This document shows, one piece after another, positions 7,458-15,831 of a stretch of 64,000 nt of DNA (its first letter is position 1; every line of letters starts with the position of its first letter). A model generated the notes under the pieces. That model saw only the letters and a program-made list of their open reading frames with translations, had not been told where the DNA came from and ran no database searches. The translations under genes and the position numbers were made by a program. Source of the stretch: Allobogoriella deserti (GTDB lineage Bacteria > Actinomycetota > Actinomycetes > Actinomycetales > Actinomycetaceae); the NCBI RefSeq assembly GCF_042680605.1, contig NZ_JBHUEE010000005.1, positions 263,225 to 327,224 of the forward strand. Reading direction: 5' to 3'.

Positions 7458-8762
7458 ATGCGTGTGCTGAGTCGACGACACCTGCTCGCGGCCGCGGGCG
7501 CGGCGATGGGAGCCGGTGTCCTGTCCAGTTGTTCCGGCGTCGCGGGTAGCGCAGGTGGTGGCGGTGGCGGCAACGCCGGCCGCTCCGTCCGTTATGCGTT
7601 CTGGGGCAACAACGTCCGCCAGGAGAACTACCAGGCCGCCTTCGACGAGATGGCCGACGAGCTCCCCGACATCAACCTCGAGCTCGAGTTCGCGGAGTAC
7701 AACGCCTACCGCGAGCGGATGACGACGCAGATGGCTGCCCAGAACGTCGCCGATGTCTTCTGGGTGCCCTCACCCGACGTGCTCACCTATCACGCCAACG
7801 GGCTGTTCCGGCGGGTCGACGATCTCGAGACGCTGGACCTGTCCGACTTCAGTGAGGACGACATCCGTGATTTCGAGCTCCAGGGTGAGCTCAACACCGT
7901 GCCGTTCGGCATCCACGTGCCGGTGGTCCGATACAACCGGACCTTCGCCGACGAGGACGGCGTCGAGCTTCCGGACGAATGGGACTGGAACGATCTCGCC
8001 GAGATCGCCCGCGACTACACGAACAACAACTCCCACGGCCGCAAGGCCCTCTCCTACCGGGTCGACCACGACCACTCGGTCCAGAACTGGCTCCGCCAGC
8101 ACGGGGAACAGCTGTGGAGTGAGGACGGCGGACTGGGGTTCACGGCCGAGACGCTCGCCGAGTGGATCGCGTACTGGGAGAACCTGCGCCAGGCGGGCGC
8201 CACGACCACGGTCAGTGAGCAGGACGGTGTCGAGCCGAGCTGGACCGACATCGGCGACTCGATCCTGCTGCATCTGGGCAACGCCAACCACGCCATCGAC
8301 GAGGCCGACATGTTCCCGGACTTCGACTTCGGCCTGAAGCATCCGCCGATCGCACCGGACGCCCCGGAGGGTTTCCGCTTCCTCTACATGCCCCGAATGG
8401 CCGTCTACGCGAACGCCGCGGACGAGGTGCTCGAGCCGGCCGGTGAGGTCCTCAGCTACTGCATCAACAACACCACCATGCTGCGGCACGTCGGCCTGAC
8501 CATGGGAACCCCGATCAATCCCCGTGTGGCGGAGGAGTACCGGGAGTTCGCCAGCGACATCGAGCTCGAGATGCTCGAGGTCGGCGAAGCCGACCGTGCG
8601 GCCACGCGCGACCCGGTGTACGAATCGCCCCCGGGTGCCAGCGAGTGGCGAGTGACGCTCCGCCGTGTGGTCGAGGGCATCATCAACGGCGAGACCGGCA
8701 TCAGCGACGGTGCCCAACAGATCGTGGACGAAGTCCAACGCAACATCGATCGGGCGAGCTGA
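7458..8762 (+). CDS. ABC sugar transporter substrate-binding lipoprotein (family 1 extracellular)
   Basis: 434 residues. A Tat-like start (SRRHLLAAAG) is followed by a lipobox LSSC at about residues 22-25, so it is exported and lipid-anchored. The rest has the usual type-1 sugar-binding layout (YAFWGNNVRQENYQAAF; VADVFWVPSPDVLTYHANG; NTVPFGIHVPVVRYN). ATG 7458 has GGGAGAG upstream. Two permeases follow within 10 nt; no ATPase is encoded in the operon, as is common for actinobacterial importers sharing an MsiK-type ATPase. Ligand probably the oligosaccharide or glycoside used by the GHL6 proteins. Confidence 0.9.
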   Translation: MRVLSRRHLLAAAGAAMGAGVLSSCSGVAGSAGGGGGGNAGRSVRYAFWGNNVRQENYQAAFDEMADELPDINLELEFAEYNAYRERMTTQMAAQNVADVFWVPSPDVLTYHANGLFRRVDDLETLDLSDFSEDDIRDFELQGELNTVPFGIHVPVVRYNRTFADEDGVELPDEWDWNDLAEIARDYTNNNSHGRKALSYRVDHDHSVQNWLRQHGEQLWSEDGGLGFTAETLAEWIAYWENLRQAGATTTVSEQDGVEPSWTDIGDSILLHLGNANHAIDEADMFPDFDFGLKHPPIAPDAPEGFRFLYMPRMAVYANAADEVLEPAGEVLSYCINNTTMLRHVGLTMGTPINPRVAEEYREFASDIELEMLEVGEADRAATRDPVYESPPGASEWRVTLRRVVEGIINGETGISDGAQQIVDEVQRNIDRAS

Positions 8763-8772
8763 GTTGGTCACC

Positions 8773-9729
8773 ATGGCACAAGCCGCAACTCACGCGGCGC
8801 CCGCGCCGCAGGGTGCGGCATCAGGGCCGCACTCGGATCCGCCCCGGCGGCGCTCGTTGACGCGACAGGACGGCGTCGCCCACATCTTCATGACGCCCTG
8901 GCTCCTCGGTCTGGTCCTGGTGACCGCCGTGCCGATGCTGGCCTCGCTCTACCTGTCGTTCACCGACTACAACATCCTCTCCAGTCCGACGTTCATCGGG
9001 GCCGACAACTACGAGCGGCTGACCGCGGATCCGCGGTTCTGGAACTCGGTCCGGGTGACGGTGACCTATGTGCTGGTCTCGGTGCCGCTTCAGCTGGCCT
9101 TCGCCCTGGCGCTGGCGCTCATCCTCGATCGCGGTCTGCGCGGACTGACCATCTACCGCAGCGCCTACTACCTGCCCTCGCTGCTGGGTGGGTCCGTGGC
9201 TGTGGCGGTGCTGTGGCGGCAGGTCTTCGGGCACGACGGCCTGGTCAACCAGGTACTCGACCTGTTCGGCGTTCACGGCTCCAGCTGGCTGCAGAACCCG
9301 TCGACGGCGTTGGGCACTCTCATCGTGCTCAACGTGTGGACCTTCGGTTCACCGATGGTCATCTTCCTCGCGGGTCTGCGGCAGATACCGGAGGAGTACT
9401 ACGAGGCCGCACGAGTCGACGGCGCGTCGATCTGGCGCCAGTTCCGTTCCGTCACGGTGCCGCTGCTGACGCCGATCGTGTTCTTCAACCTCATCCTGCA
9501 GACGATCGGCGCCTTCCAGGCCTTCACGCAGGCGCACGTGGTGAGCGGCGGTACCGGTGGGCCGTCCGACTCGACGCTCTTCTACACCTTGTACATCTAC
9601 CAGAACGCCTTCGTGAACTTCGACATGGGCTACGCCGCGGCGCTGGCCTGGGTGCTGCTGCTCGTGATCGCCGTGATCACCGCCGTGCACTTCGCGTTGT
9701 CGAAGTTCTGGGTGTTCTACGGAGACTGA
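8773..9729 (+). CDS. ABC sugar transporter permease (MalF/UgpA type)
   Basis: 318 residues from ATG 8773 (MAQAATHAAP); the frame is open upstream but overlaps the preceding gene. Six predicted membrane segments beginning at WLLGLVLVTAVPMLASLYL. The ATPase-coupling EAA loop is EYYEAARVDGASIWRQF with VPLL following, near residues 215-240. First of two permeases. Confidence 0.92.
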   Translation: MAQAATHAAPAPQGAASGPHSDPPRRRSLTRQDGVAHIFMTPWLLGLVLVTAVPMLASLYLSFTDYNILSSPTFIGADNYERLTADPRFWNSVRVTVTYVLVSVPLQLAFALALALILDRGLRGLTIYRSAYYLPSLLGGSVAVAVLWRQVFGHDGLVNQVLDLFGVHGSSWLQNPSTALGTLIVLNVWTFGSPMVIFLAGLRQIPEEYYEAARVDGASIWRQFRSVTVPLLTPIVFFNLILQTIGAFQAFTQAHVVSGGTGGPSDSTLFYTLYIYQNAFVNFDMGYAAALAWVLLLVIAVITAVHFALSKFWVFYGD

Positions 9730-9730
9730 G

Positions 9731-10639
9731 ATGGCACAACAGACCGTGGCCCCCGCGCCGTCCGAGACACCCGCGCACGAGCGCGCGCACCTGCCCGCGT
9801 CCATGAGCGGAAGGCGCCGCCGGAACAGTGTGCTCCGCCACGCGGGGCTCATCGCCTTCGGCCTCTTCATGCTGTACCCGCTGCTGTGGATGGCGGTCAG
9901 CGCCTTCAAACCCGGGCACCTGGTCCTGACCGACCCGAGCCTGATCCCGACCGAGCTCACCCTCGAGAACTTCCGCCGAGGGTGGCAGGTCGGCAGCTAC
10001 AACTTTCTCGTCTTCTTCGGGAACTCGCTGGTGGTCGCCGCCAGCTGCATCATCGGCAATCTCTTCGCCTGCTCCGTGACGGCCTACGCGCTGGCACGCC
10101 TCGATTTCCGTGCCCGACGGTTCTATTTCGCCATCGTGCTGGTCTCGGTCATGCTTCCGATGCACGTGACGATCATTCCGCAGTACATCATTTTCTCGAA
10201 CCTCGGCCTGGTCAACACCTTCGTTCCGCTGATCCTGCCAAAGTTCTTGGCGACCGACGCATTCTTCATCTTCTTGATGGTCCAGTTCATCCGGGGGATC
10301 CCCCGCGAGCTGGACCAGGCCGCCTGGATCGACGGCGCCGGACCGTTCCGGGTCTTCTGGTACGTCATCCTTCCGTTGATGCGCCCGGCGATGATCACCG
10401 CGACCATCTTCACGTTCATCTGGACCTGGAACGACTTCTTCGGGCAACTCATCTACCTCACCGACAACGCCGTCTTCACCGTTCCGGTCGCACTCAACGC
10501 ACTGGTCGACTCCGAGACCAACGAGGGCGTGGGGACGCTGATGGCGATGTCGTTGCTGTCGCTCATCCCGATCCTGTGCTTCTTCGCCTTCGCCCAGAAG
10601 TACCTCATCCGCGGGATCTCGACGACGGGCCTGAAATGA
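9731..10639 (+). CDS. ABC sugar transporter permease (MalG/UgpE type)
   Basis: 302 residues, starting 1 nt after the previous stop. A 45-residue cytoplasmic head precedes the first membrane segment (AGLIAFGLFMLYPLLWMAVS). EAA loop ELDQAAWIDGAGPFRVFWY near residues 195-213. Its stop overlaps the ATG of the next gene. Confidence 0.92.
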   Translation: MAQQTVAPAPSETPAHERAHLPASMSGRRRRNSVLRHAGLIAFGLFMLYPLLWMAVSAFKPGHLVLTDPSLIPTELTLENFRRGWQVGSYNFLVFFGNSLVVAASCIIGNLFACSVTAYALARLDFRARRFYFAIVLVSVMLPMHVTIIPQYIIFSNLGLVNTFVPLILPKFLATDAFFIFLMVQFIRGIPRELDQAAWIDGAGPFRVFWYVILPLMRPAMITATIFTFIWTWNDFFGQLIYLTDNAVFTVPVALNALVDSETNEGVGTLMAMSLLSLIPILCFFAFAQKYLIRGISTTGLK

Positions 10640-11598
10640 GCGCCGTCATCCTCGTCAAGGCGCCCGCGGATCCGGGCCTCGAGCGGGTGCGCGAGGTCGC
10701 CCGCCACTGCCCGGTCGTCGAGGTGGACGAGCTCAGTACAGGTGCGTGCCGGCGTGCCGGCGTCGCTCCCGCGGACGTCGGCGCGGTGCTCGGCGCGACA
10801 CCGCACGCGGACGATCTGGCGTTCCTGCCCTCACTGGAATGGGTCCACAGCCGCACGGCCGGCGTCGACTCCTGGCTGGACACGGGTGCACTCCCGCCAA
10901 GGGTGCGATTGACCTCGGCGGCGGGCAACGGCGCCATCCCGCTCGCGGAGCACGCGTTGATGTTGATGCTGATGCTCAGCCGGAACGCGCCCCGATGGTT
11001 GGCAGCGCAGGCGCGCGCCGAGTGGGACCGATACACCCACGGGGAGCTCACCGGCGCCACGCTCGGCATCGTCGGCTACGGCAACAGCGGGAAGGACCTG
11101 GCGCGCAAGGCCCAGGCGTGCCACATGAACGTCCAGGCGCTGCGGCGTACGGACGCGGGCCCGGCCGACGGCGACGTGCGGCTGCGCTACGGCACGGACG
11201 GCCTGGCCGCCGTCCTGCGCACCAGTGATTACGTCGTGGTCACCGCACCCCTGACGGCGCAGACCAGGAACCTGATCGGTGCCGAAGAGCTTCGGGCTAT
11301 GCGGACCGGCGCGTTCCTCGTGGTCGTCTCGCGAGGCGGAATCGTCAACGAGCAGGCACTCGTCGAGGCGCTGCGCTCCGGCGAGCTGGCCGGGGCGGGC
11401 CTGGATGCCCACGAGCACGAACCGCTCCCGGCCGACAGTCCGCTGTGGACCCTGCCGAACGCGATCATCACCCCGCACAACGGCGCGACGACGCCGTTGA
11501 CGGGCGAGCGCGGCCGCCAGATCCTGCTTGACAACGTCGCTCGGTGGGTGAGTGGCGAGCCGTTGCGCAACGTCGTCGACGTCGAGCACGGCTACTGA
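10636..11598 (+). CDS. D-isomer-specific 2-hydroxyacid dehydrogenase
   Basis: 320 residues from ATG 10636 (MSAVILVKAPADPG), overlapping the previous stop as ATGA; a much longer open frame upstream is a shadow of the permease gene. NAD-binding fingerprint GIVGYGNSGKDLARKA at about residues 146-161; catalytic set: Arg in VVSRGGIVNE, Glu in DAHEHEPL, and His in ITPHNGA. Family enzymes reduce 2-ketoacids such as glyoxylate or hydroxypyruvate; here it may act on the product of the isomerase encoded at 462-1262. Last gene of the operon. Confidence 0.88.
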   Translation: MSAVILVKAPADPGLERVREVARHCPVVEVDELSTGACRRAGVAPADVGAVLGATPHADDLAFLPSLEWVHSRTAGVDSWLDTGALPPRVRLTSAAGNGAIPLAEHALMLMLMLSRNAPRWLAAQARAEWDRYTHGELTGATLGIVGYGNSGKDLARKAQACHMNVQALRRTDAGPADGDVRLRYGTDGLAAVLRTSDYVVVTAPLTAQTRNLIGAEELRAMRTGAFLVVVSRGGIVNEQALVEALRSGELAGAGLDAHEHEPLPADSPLWTLPNAIITPHNGATTPLTGERGRQILLDNVARWVSGEPLRNVVDVEHGY

Positions 11599-11666
11599 GG
11601 CAGCGCAGGGCGCGGGGCCGGTGGACCGAGGCGCGGACATGGCACGTCGGGCAGTGGTCTTCCTCG

Positions 11667-11861
11667 GTGGGCTTGGACCGGCTGAAGAACGTCCTCGCCG
11701 CGGGTTCCGCCGTCGTGGTGTACGAGGGCCGCAGGTTCAAGGTGGACAGCCCGGAACTGCTTACCGCGGCAGAGGCGAACCCCCATTTCCCGGCGGCGGA
11801 ACAGCGGATGCAGCGGGCGTTCGGGGTGAACGACTTCCTACGGGTGCGGACCGCGGCGTAG
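11667..11861 (+). CDS. Small hypothetical protein
   Basis: 64 residues if it starts at GTG 11667; upstream codons in the frame are Arg-rich and look non-coding. The residue pattern (LDRLKNVLAAGSAVVVYEGR, then ELLTAAEANPHFPAAEQ) is balanced and looks like real protein rather than a shadow. No strong ribosome site and no recognised domain. Lies alone between the sugar operon and the convergent nuclease-fold gene. Confidence 0.4.
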   Translation: MGLDRLKNVLAAGSAVVVYEGRRFKVDSPELLTAAEANPHFPAAEQRMQRAFGVNDFLRVRTAA

Positions 11862-11910
11862 GCCCGCCGGTTCCGACCGGGGAGAGCGCGATGACGCACG
11901 ACCCGCCGCG

Positions 11911-12912
11911 CTACTTGATTCGAAGGTCGGCGACCACGGCGGCGTGGTCGGACGGGAACTCCGCGCCGGTGCCGACCCGCTCGTCGATCGTGCGTGCGTC
12001 GCGAACCTGGACGACCTTGCCACGGGCGTAGACGAAGTCGATGCGGTCCGGAGTCATCATCTCCAACCGCGGGCTCCACGTCATCCCCGGCGCCTCGCAG
12101 ACGTCGGGGTTGGCGGCCCGGAACGTGTCGACGAAGCCCGCGTCGGTGAACTGCTCCGTGGCATTGAGGTCGTAGGACAGCCCGGCATGATCCGCACAGT
12201 GAGCCCAACGGGCGGCCCAGTCGCCGGCTGGCACGGTGTTCAGGTCACCGCCCATCAGAACGGGCTCGTGCGGTGCGGCATGGGTGCCGACGTAGTCGAG
12301 AAAGTCCGCGACGAACGCCGTCTGGCGGCGATCGGCCGCGACGATCTCCGAGGCCGGGACAGCCGGTTCGCGGCCGGCGGCGACGTCCTGGGCGTTGGCC
12401 TCGATCAGGTCACCCACCCAGGGGTCGGTGTAGTTGCTCCACATGGTGAAGGCGTTGATCACCCGCCCGTCGCCGGCGATCACTCGGGCGCCGCCGATGT
12501 GGAAGGCATCGGTCTCCTCATCACCGCTCGGTGCCGGGAACACGGTGTCGACGTCGAAGTGGGTGAAGAGCCACAGATTGTCATCTCCGGTCGAACTGGG
12601 CGTGATCTGGACGCCCGTCCAGTCCTCGCCGGTGGACTCCTCGAGTCCGGCAGTGATCGCCTCCCCGGCGCCGTAGGTCTCGACGGAGAAGAACACGTCA
12701 GGGGCCACGTCCACGATCTGCTCGATGACGGCGTCACGATTGGCCGCGTCCTCCCACGTATCGTCCAACCCGCCGTGGTAGATGTTCCACGCCAGCACCC
12801 GGACCTCGGTCGGCGGGCCGGCGTGCGGGGGAGGTTCTGCTGCGGCGGGAGCCGCTGCAAGGACGGTGGCGGTGGTGAGCAGCCCGGCGAGTGCGGTTCC
12901 TCTGAGGTTCAT
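11911..12912 (-). CDS. Secreted endonuclease/exonuclease/phosphatase-family protein
   Basis: 333 residues from ATG 12912 (MNLRGTALAGLL). A Sec signal peptide ends near APAAAE. EEP-fold motifs are in order: LAWNIYHGG, GGDLNTVPAGDW, PDRIDFVYARG and SDHAAVVADL, giving the metal and phosphate-binding Asn, Glu, Asp and His positions. Secreted members are nucleases, sphingomyelinase-like or phytase-like phosphodiesterases; the substrate cannot be told. Downstream of, and co-oriented with, the IclR gene but 95 bp apart, so probably independent. Confidence 0.85.
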   Translation of the reverse strand: MNLRGTALAGLLTTATVLAAAPAAAEPPPHAGPPTEVRVLAWNIYHGGLDDTWEDAANRDAVIEQIVDVAPDVFFSVETYGAGEAITAGLEESTGEDWTGVQITPSSTGDDNLWLFTHFDVDTVFPAPSGDEETDAFHIGGARVIAGDGRVINAFTMWSNYTDPWVGDLIEANAQDVAAGREPAVPASEIVAADRRQTAFVADFLDYVGTHAAPHEPVLMGGDLNTVPAGDWAARWAHCADHAGLSYDLNATEQFTDAGFVDTFRAANPDVCEAPGMTWSPRLEMMTPDRIDFVYARGKVVQVRDARTIDERVGTGAEFPSDHAAVVADLRIK

Positions 12913-13007
12913 CACGCCGGGAAACGTAGAACTCTGTGATGAACGCCCATGCATCCTCACGCCAACGCCGGTTGAACCCGACCGTGAACGACCGGGACGC
13001 CGCCCGG

Positions 13008-13814
13008 TCAGTGACTGCCCCGCAGCCTCCGCTGGATCTTGTGCGCGTGCGGCTCGAGAGCCGTCGCGACCGCGCGGGCCTCCTCGGAGGTGGTGATGCG
13101 TGCCCGTGGCGCGGAGACCACCAGTGAGGCGCGGGGGAGACCGAGCCCGTCGAGGATCGCGTGCCCCACGGCGACCACCTCCTCGTCCGCCTCACCGATC
13201 TGGATCGCCCACCCGCGCTCGCGGACCCGGCCGAGCTCGGCCAGCAGGTCGTCCCACGTGGTGATCGCCGACCATGACACCTGCGGCAGGCCCCGGGTGG
13301 GAAAGCGGCGATGCAGTTCGTCCGGGGCAAGCGCAGCGAGCATCGCCAGCCCTCCCGCGGTGGCGTGCGCCGGGAGCGTGCGGCCCAGGGGTGTCGCCAC
13401 CCGCACCGCCCGATCGCTCTCGAGCGTCTCCACGAAGCGGACGTCGCGGCCTTCGAGGACGACCACGCTGACCGTCTCTCGCAACTGCTTGGCCGCCTTA
13501 CTGAGCTGCGCGGCGCCCGCGTCACGCAGCGCCGTCGCCCGTGAGAACGCGAGCGAGAGTTCCTGCAGCACCGCCCCGCTCTCGTACGTCCCGCCCGAGT
13601 CCTCCTGCCGGGCGAAGCCCATCTCGCAGCACGTGGTGAGCAGCCGGTGCGCCGTCGAGGGGCTCACCCCGAGCTCGCGCGCCACCTCGGTCAGACTCAC
13701 CCGCCCGCGTTGCCCGAGCAGCTGGACCACCCGCAGCGCCCGCTCGGCCGAGCGCAGCACCGGTCTGGAGTAGTTCCGTACCGAGGAAATCCGTCCGCCT
13801 CCAAACCGCGTCAT
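13008..13814 (-). CDS. IclR-family transcriptional regulator of the aromatic module
   Basis: 268 residues from ATG 13814; the frame stays open upstream into the intergenic region but loses family similarity. N-terminal winged helix (LTEVARELGVSPSTAHRLL, about residues 38-56), then the GAF-like IclR effector domain ending in LEPHAHKIQRRL. Divergent from the aromatic gene cluster that begins at 13984, with a palindrome between them at 13859. IclR proteins commonly sense aromatic acids (PcaR, PobR), which fits the neighbours. Confidence 0.88.
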   Translation of the reverse strand: MTRFGGGRISSVRNYSRPVLRSAERALRVVQLLGQRGRVSLTEVARELGVSPSTAHRLLTTCCEMGFARQEDSGGTYESGAVLQELSLAFSRATALRDAGAAQLSKAAKQLRETVSVVVLEGRDVRFVETLESDRAVRVATPLGRTLPAHATAGGLAMLAALAPDELHRRFPTRGLPQVSWSAITTWDDLLAELGRVRERGWAIQIGEADEEVVAVGHAILDGLGLPRASLVVSAPRARITTSEEARAVATALEPHAHKIQRRLRGSH

Positions 13815-13858
13815 CGCGCCGTTCGCGCCGTCGTCGGCGCTGCAGGTGAGTATCGCAT

Positions 13859-13873
13859 TTCTGCTGAGCGGAA
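13859..13873. promoter_or_regulatory. Probable IclR operator in divergent promoter
   Basis: TTCTGCT-G-AGCGGAA: 15-bp inverted repeat, 7-bp arms with one mismatch, 45 bp upstream of the IclR start and 110 bp upstream of the aromatic operon start. Size and place fit IclR-family sites. Confidence 0.45.
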
Positions 13874-13983
13874 CCTTCGAGGAACGTCCTTGTTCGCCCG
13901 CGCCGCCCTTGGTGGGATCACGGTACTGCTCGGACGGAACGGCCCGGCCGACCCGTCGACTCACACCTGACGAAGGAGTTGTG

Positions 13984-14706
13984 ATGAGTCTGGACACCGC
14001 GACCGACGTGGCCGCACGCGTCGAGGAACTCGCCCACCGCATGAGCATCCTCGAGGCCCAGCAGGCGGTCCGCCGCCTGCAGCACCAGTACGGCTACTAC
14101 CTGGACAAGTGCCTGTATCAGGAGGTCGTCGACCTCTTCGCCGACGACGGCGAGGTCAACTTCTGCGGCGCGCGCTTCATCGGCAAGGCGGGCGTGCGGC
14201 GCCTGTACGTCGGCCGGTTCCGCCAGCGGTTCACCGCGGACCTCAACGGACCGCGTTTCGGGTTCCTCCTCGACCACCCCCAGCACCAGGACGTGATCAC
14301 CGTCGCCGAGGACGGCCTGTCCGCCAAGGGCCGGTTCCGTTCCCTCATGCAGGCCGGTCTGCACGAGGACGCCAAGGACACCTTCCCCGGCCACGCCTCG
14401 ATGGAGCAGTGGTGGGAGGGCGGCATCTACGAGAACGAATACGTCAACGACGGCGGTGTGTGGAAGTTCAAGGTGCTCAACTACCGGCCCGTCTGGCACG
14501 GCGAGTACTCCACCGGCTGGGCGCACCAGCGGCCGATGCAGATGAACTTCGAGACCTACCCGGACGACCCGACCGGGCCGGACGAGATCCGCGGACCGGG
14601 CTATGAGTTCTTCCCGAACACCGAGGTCTTCCCGTTCCACTACCCGCACCCGGTCACCGGCGAGACGGTCACATCCGAGGACGACGAGGCGGCCCGGCAT
14701 GCCTGA
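13984..14706 (+). CDS. NTF2/SnoaL-fold protein, candidate diaryl lyase or decarboxylase
   Basis: 240 residues from ATG 13984 behind GAAGGAG. The N-terminal 150 residues show the SnoaL-like layout: helical start (VEELAHRMSILEAQQAVRRL), then LFADDGEVNF and ARFIGKAGVRRLYVGRF. The protein is longer than an ordinary SnoaL domain, with a C-terminal extension rich in Tyr, Phe, His and Pro. In sphingomonads, cofactor-free lyases of this fold (LdpA) turn lignin-derived diarylpropanes into stilbenes. Coupling here to a LigW-like decarboxylase (8-nt overlap) and a stilbene-cleaving-type oxygenase makes a similar role attractive; that role is inference. Alternative: a small dehydratase or isomerase. Confidence 0.75.
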   Translation: MSLDTATDVAARVEELAHRMSILEAQQAVRRLQHQYGYYLDKCLYQEVVDLFADDGEVNFCGARFIGKAGVRRLYVGRFRQRFTADLNGPRFGFLLDHPQHQDVITVAEDGLSAKGRFRSLMQAGLHEDAKDTFPGHASMEQWWEGGIYENEYVNDGGVWKFKVLNYRPVWHGEYSTGWAHQRPMQMNFETYPDDPTGPDEIRGPGYEFFPNTEVFPFHYPHPVTGETVTSEDDEAARHA

Positions 14707-15790
14707 GGACGCCGGCGGCGCCGAGCGTGACTATCTGCGCATCGCCACCGAAGAGGCCTACGCGCCACCGGAGATGATCGACCTCTACCGGTCCCACCTG
14801 GCCATGGATGGCGTCGACGACGTCGGCTTCACCAGCCTCATGGGGTACTTCCTCGGCTCGGAGCACCCCCAGCCGCGCGCCGTCGTCGAACGGCTCCAGG
14901 ACGCAGGCGAGCGGCGTATCGAGGACATGGACGCGGCCGGCATCGACCACCAGGTGCTCGCGCTCACGGCCCCGGGCACCCAGATCCTCGACGCCGAGGA
15001 AGGCGCCCGGATCGCGCGGATCGCCAACGACCGGCTCGCCGAGGCGTGTGCCGCCCGCCCGGACCGGTTCTCGGCGCTGGCGGCGGTGTCCTACGAGGAC
15101 CCGGACGCCGCCGTGGCCGAGCTCGAACGTGCCGTCGGCGACCTCGGGTTGAAGGGCCTGATCCTCAACAGCCATATCCGCGGCGCCTACCTCGACCATC
15201 CGCGCTTCGCACCGATCGTCGCCGCCGTCGAGGACCTCGACGTCCCGCTCTACCTCCACCCGACGACGCCGCCGAACCGGATGATCGAACCGTTCCACGA
15301 GGCAGGTCTGGACGGTGCGGTCTACGGGTTCGGCGTCGAGACCGGCCTGCACCTGCTGCGGATCATCACCTCCGGCCTGCTGGACCGGCACCCGAACCTG
15401 CGCGTCGTCGTCGGCCATCTCGGTGAGGCCCTGCCGTTCTGGCTGAACCGGATCGACCACATGCACGCCAAGCAGGTCGCCGCCGGCCGCTACGAGGCCA
15501 CCGGCCCGCTGCGACAGAAGCCGTCGGAGTACTTCCGCAGCAACATCTGGATCACCACCTCCGGCATGCCGTGGGAGCCGGCGATCATGTTCACCCGCGA
15601 GGTCACCGGGCCGGACCGCGTCATGTACGCGATGGACTACCCGTACCAGTACGACGCCGCCGAAGTCGCCGCGATGGACGCGTTGGCGATGCCGGCGGCG
15701 GACAAGCGTGACTTCTTCGAGAACACGGCCCGCGAGGTCTTCCGGCTCACCGTCGAGCCGAGAGTCCCCGCGCCGCCACGCCATTCCTGA
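14699..15790 (+). CDS. Amidohydrolase-superfamily decarboxylase, LigW (5-carboxyvanillate decarboxylase)-like
   Basis: 363 residues from ATG 14699, overlapping the preceding stop. Amidohydrolase_2/ACMSD family. The usual N-terminal ExH metal pair is replaced by TEEAYA (E18), with H187 in YLHPTT and D313 in YAMDYPY; from memory LigW binds Mn by Glu19, His188 and Asp314, an almost exact match in number and pattern. H240 in VGHLGEALPFW and R251 also fit active-site positions. LigW removes CO2 from 5-carboxyvanillate to give vanillate without oxygen. Other orthohydroxybenzoate decarboxylases (gamma-resorcylate) keep the ExH pair, so LigW is the best relative. Substrate remains inference. Confidence 0.82.
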   Translation: MPEDAGGAERDYLRIATEEAYAPPEMIDLYRSHLAMDGVDDVGFTSLMGYFLGSEHPQPRAVVERLQDAGERRIEDMDAAGIDHQVLALTAPGTQILDAEEGARIARIANDRLAEACAARPDRFSALAAVSYEDPDAAVAELERAVGDLGLKGLILNSHIRGAYLDHPRFAPIVAAVEDLDVPLYLHPTTPPNRMIEPFHEAGLDGAVYGFGVETGLHLLRIITSGLLDRHPNLRVVVGHLGEALPFWLNRIDHMHAKQVAAGRYEATGPLRQKPSEYFRSNIWITTSGMPWEPAIMFTREVTGPDRVMYAMDYPYQYDAAEVAAMDALAMPAADKRDFFENTAREVFRLTVEPRVPAPPRHS

Positions 15791-15831
15791 CCACGGCACG
15801 GTCGACGTCGCCCACGCCGGAAGGACCACCC

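Noticed and set aside
9886..10635. 250-codon upstream extension of the 2-hydroxyacid dehydrogenase
   Set aside because: Lies in another frame of the permease gene; ATG 10636 gives the normal family length and a stop/start overlap.
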